A stretch of 64,000 nt of DNA, taken from NCBI GenBank assembly GCA_032207245.1, contig CM063504.1, positions 82,696,344-82,760,343 of the forward strand. Reading direction: 5' to 3'. The number at the start of each line of letters is the position of its first letter. Within the stretch, counting starts at the first letter, position 1. The position numbers and the translations under genes are program-made. This stretch comes from Pardosa pseudoannulata (lineage: Eukaryota > Arthropoda > Arachnida > Araneae > Lycosidae). Below, in pieces: positions 25,025 to 50,321 of the stretch. The notes below the pieces were generated by a model. The model ran no database searches, had not been told where the DNA came from, and saw nothing but the letters and a program-made list of their open reading frames with translations.

Positions 25025-25576
25025 CAGGGTGTCTATAAAAGAACTCCGGGGTTTTGAGGCAAAACATTTTAATGGAATAAAAAACATACAGACATGTTTT
25101 ATACATGACTGGCAAGCTTACATTTTAAAGTTTTTTTTAACACTTAGTAAAGTTCTATATGAGCCCCGTTAGTGGCACGGCAGACGTCTAAACGGTATTC
25201 TACCTCTTCCCATGTCCTGGCGAGCATGTCTGAGGGGACGGTTGCCACACCATTGACTAATGGTTTTGTCAGAAGGCGGTTTAACACCATAGTTACGTCG
25301 AAAGTTTCTTTGTACGGTAACTACAGACTTCGTTTCTATGAGCCAAATAACACATTGAACCTTTTGTTGCGGAGTCGACATTATTTCAAATTTCGCGACG
25401 TCATTTCAAGGTTAACGCCCTGCAACGCCACCAACAGTTGATACAAACATTCCCAATTGGTATGAGTAAAACTTTTTGAGCTACTCTTTTCAGAGAAATC
25501 GACTAAATTTTGCTATCTTTTATAGTTAGTGAGATATGAATTTTTAAAACCCCGGAGTTCTTTTATAGACACCCTG
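25025..25576. mobile_element. 552-bp Tc1/mariner-superfamily element with perfect 31-bp TIRs
   Basis: The first 31 bases (starting CAGGGTGTCTATAAAAGAAC) are exactly repeated, inverted, at 25546-25576. Both sides are flanked by TA, the target duplication of the Tc1/mariner superfamily. The element lies inside the LINE gag sequence. On the minus strand it retains a 70-codon helix-turn-helix frame. Perfect inverted ends suggest a recent insertion. Confidence 0.93.
25169..25381 (-). pseudogene. DUF4817-like HTH fragment of a mariner-type transposase
   Basis: Encodes TPQQKVQCVIWLIETKSVVT, VQRNFRRNYGVKPPSDKTIS and QW, the helix-turn-helix domain found at the start of a common arthropod transposase family (DUF4817). 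The rest of the transposase has been lost by internal deletion, leaving 70 codons ending in a stop. Non-autonomous. Confidence 0.85.
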
Positions 25577-26110
25577 TATTTCCAATACCCGTTCAGATTT
25601 AGCAACCTGAACATGGAAAAGAGGTACTGGGACTCGGTGAGACTTCGGGCCCTTTGCCATAGCGGTAACTTAAAGGAAATTTTCGGATTCAAAGAAATTT
25701 TTAATCAGCTCCGTTGAATTGCAAGCAGGCAGCCCACGAACGGCCACCTTAAAAGGTTGGTCTTCATCCAGAAGGTAAGTTTTATTTTGGATTTTGTTGG
25801 CCGCTAAACTACTAACAAGCGGACGATATTCATCCAAACTGCTTGTAGAAAGCCGAAGGTATTTATTTCTCATAGAAGAGTAGATATGGGTTCTAATTTC
25901 CTCCAATTTAATGTGCCACAAGGCACAAGGAATAATAAAAATCAGCGGGGCGACTTCTTTGCTTTTTTTTCGGTACACAGGTATCCATACTACCTTATCA
26001 AGATCAGTATCAACTGGAGCATTAGGATCCAGATTAGTAGGTATGGAGTTATTCGGGACAACTATGAGGGTAAAGTGAGAGTCATTTTAACTGTGGCTAA
26101 TAATAAATAA
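25577..26110 (-). pseudogene. LINE ORF1 (gag) N-terminal part
   Basis: The minus frame carries IPVYRKKSKEVAPLIFI then, lower down, FKVAVRGLPACNSTELIKNF, the PRE_C2HC/gag block that precedes zinc knuckles in jockey-like ORF1. It is separated from its knuckles by the 552-bp insertion. Confidence 0.8.
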
Positions 26111-26653
26111 GTTTTGAATGGTTATATAATTTTTTTAATTATTCTACGGTCAATCTTCAACTGTGAGATTTATAACTAGGTTAAAAAATATACATATTGG
26201 GTATTAAAACAGCAATGGTTTTGTTTTTATTACATAACCAATTGTATAAGAAACATAAAACTGCTGAAAAATCTCTATAAATATTTATTTGTATTACAAT
26301 TTGACTTTAAATGTTTTTTAATCAGAAAATCAAGTTATTTTAAAAATTAATGAACATATATCATGGTCTTTTAAACAGAAGGAGCTTGTGATGTTTAAAA
26401 TGTACCATGCAATTCATCTAACCTTCCTAGATACATTTTCTACCACATTGTCAATAATTATTTTCTCAAAGAAAATTTTAAGCCATATAAGTATTTTTTA
26501 AATTAAATATATAACTTATTATATATATTTTAATATTTTTAAAAATATTTCTGGATCAATTAAATTTCACTTTTACAAGGTCTTCAAAATCCAGTAACAA
26601 ATACAGCCTTCATATTAGTTGACTCTCCACTGTGAAACAGTTGTCAAATTTAG

Positions 26654-26685
<32 letters not shown>

Positions 26686-26706
26686 TGGAATATTATTGTA
26701 GCATTT
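26111..26706. other. Intergenic, AT-rich
   Basis: Contains an A25 run at about 26660-26684. No gene recognised. Confidence 0.5.
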
Positions 26707-26722
26707 TGGCATAAGCAGTTGA

Positions 26723-26903
26723 GTTTTGGGTTTGGTTTTGGAGTGCTACGGTCTACTTTTTGCAACAAGAGAGCTAATGAGACCGGGACCTACTGCTTAA
26801 AGCTGATTTTGAACGGCTATGAACATCCATGCCATAGTGGGATTTGAACCCACGAACTCTGGTTCCGAAGGCCAGCCCTCTAAATATATGACCATCGTTC
26901 GGC
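26723..26903 (-). mobile_element. tRNA-derived SINE, copy 1, with 16-bp TSD
   Basis: The minus-strand head is tRNA-like: CCGAACGATGG start, and a B-box GGGTTCAAATCCC near 26850. The body ends in a CCAAAACCAAACCC tail. Flanked by the perfect 16-bp duplication TGGCATAAGCAGTTGA (26707-26722 and 26904-26919). The same family occurs at 40473-40646, 51643-51778 and in decayed form at 35388-35570. Confidence 0.9.
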
Positions 26904-26919
26904 TGGCATAAGCAGTTGA

Positions 26920-28683
26920 AGCCTAAACAAAGTTAATCTATATTCATATTTTTTAAAAAAATGTTAGAACACATGCAACTTGAAAATCTAGTTTGAAGAA
27001 GGATTTATTTGACAGTATAATGTCAAAGGTGATTTTAGTTTGGTGTACTATGTAGTGTAGCAAAAAACTGTCTGTACAGTTGATTCGTTTACACAACGGA
27101 TAATTTGAGCACCTACCAGGGTCATAGCCAGGTTAAACTTCATTGCTTAAACCTCATTTTGCTGTGCTCTTCATTCTCAATCATTTGTTTCATGAAAGCA
27201 ACATTTAAATGTTCTTGTCTTGCTATCCACAATTACTCCAACACAGATTAACTGACCAAAACATACTGCACTCAGAAAAGTACACAACACTATGTTTCAA
27301 ATTGAACTGTGTCCGCCATCCTTTCCTAGCCCCTTCATCAAGGTGTCAAGGCTATTCCTAAAATGATAGATTGGCATATAGTGGTGACTGAGAGCATGCA
27401 TTACACTTAAATACATTAAGGGAATCTTTAGGGGCTGTTCATCAGATTAAAGTGCTCCTGGTCAGCAGGCAGTTCAAACACATTCCATCCTAAGAAAATT
27501 GCTTTTCTTTTTTTATTGAGCAGAAAACTTTATGAGCTGGAAAAAGATTAAAGTTCTACTTTCTTTCTCTCCAGTTAAAGAAATTTGTTTAAAAAACCTC
27601 ACACTTTTATTATATCAGTCTGACTAATATCAAATAGAATATGATGCAACATATCATGTATGTTAATTAATGTTAATTATAAAAACTATTCATGTGAATC
27701 CAGCTTCGACTCTGGCTACAATGGAAACTAAATATAAGATCAGATTAACAGTCGAAAAAGATATGAAAGTGCCACTGCCCATATTACTCTCAAGATTTGA
27801 TTAACTTTGACAAACAACTCTTGCTTTAAAGTTTTATACAATAAAGGTAGTTTAAAGTATTAAAAAGAAAGCAATATCAGCTAATTATGAATGTATATAT
27901 ATACCATAAAAACATTGTTATAATTGTAGCTCTCAGTTTCTTCTAATAAAGTTACTGTACAAATATGAATGTGTTAATAATAAAAAATCGATGGATGTTA
28001 ACTATGGGTGAAATGATACAGTCAACAAAGATTCATTGGATTATGACTTATGACCCCATCTCCAACTACATAAAAAATTTCACATTCCCAATAATCATGC
28101 TACAGCAAAAGCAAAGAAAATGTGCTTAAATTACCTTTAGGAAAATGAAACAGATCAAATGCATGATTCTCAAAAATGTCTCAATTTATTCCCCAGAATT
28201 TTAAAATACAGCCGATCTTATCTCTTTCTCTATAAAGCAAACATGGACAGATTATATTATGGTATAATACTGAAATCAGTAATTCAATAAATTAACTCCT
28301 TGTTAGAGTAGGCCATATTTAGATCGGGTAACTGAAACATACAATATTTATGATTTCCAAACTGACTTTAAGCACCACAAATATTGAAAGAAAAAACTTG
28401 TTTCATTATAAAATGGCTGAATTCAGTTTATTTCCTTTTGAATAGGTATTTAATGTGTGTTAATTATTTTGACAACATATGGGGACATGAGCCATTAGAC
28501 ATATTCAAGTGAGAACAAGACGGGTTTATGAACATCTTCATATATCTAGTAAGATATATTTCTGAAACCACAGATGAACAAAGCATATTGTTAGGTTACT
28601 GACAATTGAGTTTCTCAGATGCAAATATAGGGAACAAAATAAATTTTTCTCTACATTTTCTTTTTTTTTGGGGGGGGAGGAGG
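26920..28683. other. Intergenic, no gene recognised
   Basis: Moderately AT-rich with no open frame of note. It might contain a long 3' UTR of an unseen gene, but I have no positive evidence. Confidence 0.4.
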
Positions 28684-28731
28684 GAATTTTATTATTTATT
28701 AAGACATATGTCTTAATAAATAATAAAATTC
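28684..28731. repeat. Perfect 48-bp palindrome
   Basis: The 24 bases starting GAATTTTATTATTTATTAAG are followed immediately by their exact reverse complement, with centre ACATATGT. No spacer. Preceded by a G9-rich stretch. Confidence 0.95.
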
Positions 28732-29106
28732 TCAAAGTAACAATTAAATGCTTTAACTAAAACACACAAAATAAGGGCTTCTGAGTAATTCAATTGTTAC
28801 ACTTCTGTAGAACTGATGTACGTGTGCTACACTGTACAGAAAAAAAAAGCAATGCAATGTAAGTAAAAAATAAAGGCAGTTGTTTTGGAGCTGTAGAACA
28901 GCTTCCAGTGAGCTGCATTTTCAATGTGGAATAACTCAGCAAGGATACTGAGCCTCTACATTTTACCTTTGCATTTTAAGCTATACTACACCACAAATGT
29001 TTTACATTCTTACTCTACAGTGTTTTAGAGAATGTAAAAGTACTTAGAAATGATTCCAATTTTCCACTAGATTTACAGACTAAGCCAATTTGACTCATTA
29101 AAAATT

Positions 29107-29114
<8 letters not shown>

Positions 29115-29178
<64 letters not shown>
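29115..29178. repeat. (TA)n microsatellite
   Basis: About 64 bp TA run inside the piggyBac-like element. Confidence 0.95.
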
Positions 29179-29185
<7 letters not shown>

Positions 29186-29367
29186 TTTAATTTTCAAAAA
29201 CATATGTTGGTTTTTAGTTAAGTAATAAAATATATGTAAACTTTCATTCCTCTTCCCTGCAGACCCCTTCATTTCGCATTATCAAATGTGGTATACCTAT
29301 TTTCACAGTTATGAGCCAATTTGACTCATAGAATGGTTTAACAGTTAATCACATAACATGAAATTTA

Positions 29368-29622
29368 TTGGTCCTATCAGGCCTGGGCAACAGTCAAAAT
29401 CTTATTTTCCAAATGGCTAAAGAGCTAAGTAAATATAGAGAAGTCGAGAACACTTCCATTCCAAAGGCAGAAATTCATGCTACTGATGCACAGAAGAATT
29501 GTCAAGTCCAGCAATCATGCAAAAGAAACAGATGTAGAAACCATTGTGCTAAATGTAATAGAAATGTTTGCGGAAAATGTGTTTCAAAAACAGATTTTAT
29601 ATGTAAAAAATGTTTCCCATGA
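29368..29622 (+). pseudogene. piggyBac transposase C-terminal cysteine-rich domain fragment
   Basis: 84-codon frame whose second half, CKRNRCRNHCAKCNRNVCGK-C followed by CKKCFP and a stop, has the Cys spacing of the piggyBac C-terminal zinc finger that binds subterminal DNA. The catalytic core is absent. Confidence 0.75.
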
Positions 29623-29993
29623 ATTTTTTGATAATAAACATTTTATTTAAATTAATTTGGAACTATTTTCTTTGCAAAAAACTTCCATTTTCTTGTATGA
29701 GTCAAATTGGCTCACTTCAATAAAAATAGGTATATTATCAACATCCATAAATCTAGTGTTAATTACGACTCTTGCATTAATTTGTTTAATGTCAAAATGT
29801 TACTCAATTTAAAAACTCAATTTTTTACACCTTTTTGTTGATTTATGGCACAAAATAAATAATTTTTTTATTCTGAATTTTTTTTTTAAATGTATTCTGG
29901 AGTCAAAACAGAATAGCCAAAAACACATTTGAAATGTAGAATGAAAAAAGCTTTGCATCAATAGAATCAAACCACCATTTTAATGTAAATTTC

Positions 29994-29999
29994 TTTATT
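29994..29999 (-). terminator. Candidate poly(A) signal of ATP synthase alpha
   Basis: TTTATT on the + strand (AATAAA on the coding strand), 158 bases beyond the stop codon, giving a short 3' UTR. Confidence 0.55.
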
Positions 30000-30157
30000 T
30001 TACAAAAACATTGAGAGCCATTTACATTGTAGAGTAAATTAGAAACAAAATTTTCTAATTCCCAATGAAAGTGGCAGCCGATTTTCAATGCTATGAGAGG
30101 ATTGACTAATCATTGCCTATTTAAAGATACGATACAACTTATGATACCCTTTAAAAT

Positions 30158-43234
<13,077 letters not shown>

Positions 43235-43690
43235 TTTTAAATTTAGATGGATATACCAATATTTCAAAGGACGAAAGGTGAACACGACCACAATCGTCGG
43301 CTCACAAGTGGTGCCCCAAGTACTAGTACAACGAGATTAACTGCAATAAAATTAACTGATTAAAAAACATTTTATTATCTATGCCCTAAAACTTCATATA
43401 AATAAAGTATAAGTGAATCAATGATTAAACATATTTTATTTTGCTAGTTATATTAGTTCTTTTTAGTCAAATTTAATTACTAACATGGAACTATTTTTAA
43501 GATTAAAGACATTTATAGGTTTATTTTTTAAGATTAACTATTTTTCCTAGTATTAATACAAAATTAATCTATTTTATTTTGAAACATTTGGGAATTTTAA
43601 ATTGTATACAAAGGGGACATTCAGTGAGATCTTTTCGATCACTGATCGCTGAGACATCGCTATTTCTCATTCAGTTTCCTGTTTCCTAGA

Positions 43691-44940
43691 CCAGCAGTTC
43701 GCAAACCGGAGGTCATAAGAAAATTTTTGAGGGTCACTAACTTAAAAACAAATTTAAATTTAGGAAAAATCTAAAATTATTCATGTCAACGAACAGAAAT
43801 AATACAAGCGAAGAAACTGAAAATTATTATTTTAAGAGAACGATATTCGCTAACGCTAATGATCCGCCGTATCGGCTGCTCACTTCCACCAATAACAATT
43901 CTTATTGATGGAATGTATTCGTATTTAAATACCAATACATTCTCGCTCACTCCTACGCAAAGCAAAGGGTTAGAAAAGAGAGCAACTGGAGAGAAAATAT
44001 TTGAAATTACGAATATATATTTTGAGGAAAATTACCTTACATGGACCCACATGTCTCGGCTTGCACTGATGGTGCTGCAGCATTAACAGTAGTAACAAAG
44101 GACTAAGAAATTTAATAATGAAAATTACTCCCCATGCGGTACTAGACCATTGCATGCTGCATAGACAAGCTCTAGTTTCAAAAGACATTGATGAAGAATT
44201 GTACAAGATATTAAATGATGTTGTTATTGTTACATTAAACGCAACAGTCTAAACAGTCGTCTTTTTCAATACTCTGTAATCAGATGGGTTTTGTATATGA
44301 GACATTATGACTACATACCGATGTCAGTGGCTCTCACACTGTAAAATATTGCGATGTATTTTCGATTTGAGAATCGAAGTTTAAATACATGGAATTTGGT
44401 TGAAAAGATTGGCACTTTCATTCATCAATGAAGATTGACTCTGAAAACTTAGTTACATGACGAAAAACTGGACGATCTGAATATGAGTGAATATAAAACA
44501 TCATTTCCCGTCATTTGATAAAAATTTCTTCAAAACTATAAAAAGATACGAAAAATTCCCAGAAAATGAATTAGGTTCGATCTGTGATTCCTTTTTGTTT
44601 GATATTATTAATTCCACTATCCCTTAAAAAAAACCAGTCAATTGATATTTCAAACAACGAAACACTGCTCAATCAATTTAACTCTCTGACTTGCCAAAAA
44701 TTTTGATTATCGATTAGAAACGAAAATTCCAATTTGAAAAGAAAGACATTAAATATTTTGATTCAGTTTGCATCAACCTACTCATGTGAACTCAGCTTTT
44801 CAAAATTAGTTTCCATTAAAACAAAAGATCGAGCTCGATTTGATCCAGAGGATGAATTACGAATTGCCACTTACAACACAGGTCCGAACTTAGAAGCAGT
44901 CATGAGCTCTTTGAAAGCACATATCTCAGATTGACTTCTT
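43691..44940 (+). pseudogene. hAT transposase relic (ZBED5/FAM200-like)
   Basis: The 5' end CAGCAGTTCGCAAACCGGAG resembles the CAG-GGTTCTCAACC inverted end of this hAT group. Scattered pieces of the transposase remain: TWTHMSRLALMVLQH, MLHRQALVSKDI, and at 44734-44934 the hAT dimerisation block STYSCELSFSKLVSIKTKDR-ARF..EDELRIA. Several frameshifts and stops, no right end found. Confidence 0.75.
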
Positions 44941-45959
44941 ATGTAAAGATTTTTAAAAGTATTTTTCCTTAAAAAAACTTATACCCATATGAGTAAAGAA
45001 TTGTTTCATAAAATTATAATTCAATAACTGATTTTTATGACGTTACAATATTAAATTTTGAAGTAGATCAATTTTCTATTCTTATCAGATTTCTTCTGCT
45101 TACTAACAGCATAATTTATTGTATTGTATTTAAATACTATTTTTATGAGTTAAAAAAAATATATCAAATCTGAATATGAAATGCCAAAATAATATCTAAG
45201 AAATTAGAATTGTAAATGTGTCACATATTTTACTTTTCAAAAATGCAATTGAATTTTTGGGTGATGAATAAACAGGCTTCAACTCCTTCCACAAATATTT
45301 AATAAAAGTAAAACCATATGAACTTACAGGTTAAAATACTACTAAAGAACTTATCAAGTGATACAGATGAGAATTAAATGCAGCTTTCCGCCATGACGAG
45401 AAAACCTTCTCCTGGCAGTTGGAATTTATAAGCACATACTTTCATATTTCATCCCATTCTTGTTTCGTTCGTCTAGAATACCTCCAACTTTCAGAAGTGA
45501 AGGTCATTGACTAATGTAAATTTAGCCAACATATGCAAAACTTCTTTCATGATCACCCAGATTTTAACGAAAAGCATAAGGTCATCATCTTGTCCATCTG
45601 AACTTTGAATTCAACGTAATTTCAGCCAAAATTATTCGAATTTATTACAACGTCATTTACGCATGCTCAAGCTTTTTATTGAATGTCCAGTTTTGCAAAC
45701 AAGTAATCATGTAAACAAAATTGGAAGCACCAGTTTGCTTAATTTAATGTATATAAGTAATGTATATGTATTTAAGTCCGAAAAATTCTCGACACAGAAA
45801 TTTTAAACTTTATATAAAAACGGTGTTTATATAAACATATCCGAACTTTAGTACAACGTTATGCCATAATTTCAAGCCTATCAATGCAATATTTTCAGAT
45901 ATTTTGGATTATGAATATTTACATTTTTATTAATATTACATTTAAAGTATCGGCCACTA

Positions 45960-47150
45960 CATTTTTAGATCTTTTCAAGAAACGGATATGAGTTGTAAAT
46001 TGACGATCCGATCCAATTGTCGTGTCTCTTGCAGGGAATATATATTATTTTTCTGTTTCTGAAAGCATACACCAGAGTCTTGTGGTCAGTAAACGATATG
46101 AAACTTCGTCCTTCTATCATATGAAGTATTTTATTGCCATATAAGAAGCCAGAAGCTCCTAATCATATGTACTGTATTTATGCTGTACTGGAGAAAGATT
46201 CTTGGAGTAGAAGCAAAAAACAGCAATAATAGCCACACGATATCTCTGTGCAGCCGGAGACCAAGTATTAACAGTCGCTAGTCGAAAGTCTCAATAGTGG
46301 CTCTATTTGTCTCAAACAGTTAAAGCTAAAAACGTAGCCAGCTGGAAAAGTTTTTGGTGCCGCTGACAGGGGAATCACTAAACCATCTGCCCTAGTATCA
46401 ATTAGGTATCTCAATTTGGGTGATTTATTAGAAATATACAATTGATTGATCTCAGATCCTTTCCACCAACTAGTTCGAGGGAAAGCCGTTCTAGTTTTTC
46501 GCTTGAAGAGAACACTGTTCGATTTGCTTATTTTTCAAATTCCTTGAAGCGTCAGCGATACCAACAGTGTTCGTGTTGTCCAAATTTAATGCATGCCGAT
46601 CTGCAATGAAGGTATTTTTAAGGAATACGGAAGCTAGAACTTTTTATTCCAAGCGACACAGGCTTAACGATATATCCATAATTATAGTTTTTAAATTCGC
46701 GTGTCCTGTTTCAACTGTTTGAATTGATAGTGTGTTACACACAGCTGCCATAATACTATCTGACCACTCAGCTAACTTCTCCACTCTGTCATCACAGGGA
46801 GCCTGAATCTGTTGCAAATAAATTGGAAGATTTTGTAGGAAAAGGGACATCAGCAAATTGACCGTAATCTGGATTCCTACCTTGCTCTCTTCTCCAAACG
46901 TGAGGGTTTGCGATTTCATAATTCCATTCCGGATATGAGATTTCGAAGGCGTTGCTCTTCAGAATCGGCATATTGTAAAAAGAGGGCTCAGAGCATAAAG
47001 TAAAATTTTTCTGCCGGTGTTTTTAGAATAAGATCACTAACAGTCAGCAGTTCTTCAGGCTGCAAGTCGGAGACAATATGATAAAATTTTGTAATCTCCA
47101 CCTGAATTCCAACTAACGGATATTGACTTTCCATCTGGACGAAGAAAATT
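45960..47150 (-). pseudogene. Ty3/gypsy-type retrotransposon relic (gag, protease, RNase H pieces)
   Basis: The minus strand reads EITKFYHIVSDLQPEELLTV and DSEEQRLRNLISGMELWNRK (gag), then DDRVEKLAEWSDSIMAAVCN (gag), then LYISNKSPKLRYLIDTRADG (protease, with the catalytic LIDTGA altered to LIDTRA). Near 46150-46040 comes an RNase H piece, MIEGRSFISFTDHKTLVYAF. The reverse transcriptase between protease and RNase H is deleted. Many stops, no LTRs identified. A dead fragment of an old element. Confidence 0.85.
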
Positions 47151-50000
<2,850 letters not shown>

Positions 50001-50004
50001 TGAT

Positions 50005-50040
50005 TATATAAAAAATAAACGTTGCATTGGTTGACTTTTC
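50005..50040 (+). promoter_or_regulatory. Candidate TATA box and TOP-like start of RpL6
   Basis: TATATAAA at about 50006-50013 is followed about 25-28 bases later by CTTTTC at 50035-50040. This pyrimidine tract is like the 5' TOP starts of ribosomal-protein mRNAs and would give a 5' UTR of about 26 nt. It competes with the model of an upstream non-coding exon. Confidence 0.4.
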
Positions 50041-50060
50041 AATTTGATTTTATCTGTAGA

Positions 50061-50321
50061 ATGGCGGATACTGCGGCAAAGGTAGCTCCTACCAAAACTG
50101 AAACGACAAAGGAGAAAAGACCACATAAATCTAGGAATTTCAAAATTCCAGGAGGAGTATGGCGTTTTTCGCGATCAACTATGTATTCACGAAGACGAAC
50201 GATGAAAGTAAAGAAAACTACCACACCTAAAGAAAAAGTGAAGCGTAAACCCAAGACAATAAGGAAACCTATCGGAGGTGAAAAGAATGGTGGTACCCGT
50301 CTTGTTTTATTAAAGAAACCC
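50061..50321 (+). CDS. RpL6: RpL6 coding exon 1
   Basis: [12 protein letters not shown] to RLVLLKKP, 87 codons, ends phase 0 at donor GTAAGA. The start ATG sits one base after a CTGTAG acceptor-like site. Confidence 0.96.

Larger units (their letters stand above)
22758..26110 (-). mobile_element. Jockey-like LINE (gag ORF1 + endonuclease), degenerate and interrupted
   Basis: Reading leftward on the minus strand: gag ORF1 (about 26110-24540), a GC-rich linker, then the ORF2 apurinic-type endonuclease domain (about 23760-22930). The element stops before the reverse transcriptase, at the junction with the Tc1 inverted end at 22757. A 552-bp DNA element is nested in gag at 25025-25576. Stops and frameshifts are frequent. 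Confidence 0.85.
29065..29758 (+). mobile_element. piggyBac-like non-autonomous element retaining the cysteine-rich domain
   Basis: The left end CACTAGATTTA (29065) and right end TAAATCTAGTG (to 29758) are inverted. TTAA follows the right end (29759-29762), while the left TTAA appears mutated (TTTC). The subterminal motif AGCCAATTTGACTCAT occurs at about 29083 and 29315 in one orientation and at 29697-29714 inverted. A (TA)n array lies inside. The open frame 29368-29622 contains the piggyBac C-terminal zinc-binding domain. Confidence 0.75.

Noticed and set aside
26723..26903. tRNA gene
   Set aside because: A and B boxes are present, but the sequence lacks a closed cloverleaf and occurs as several copies with target duplications and a common tail, so it is a SINE.
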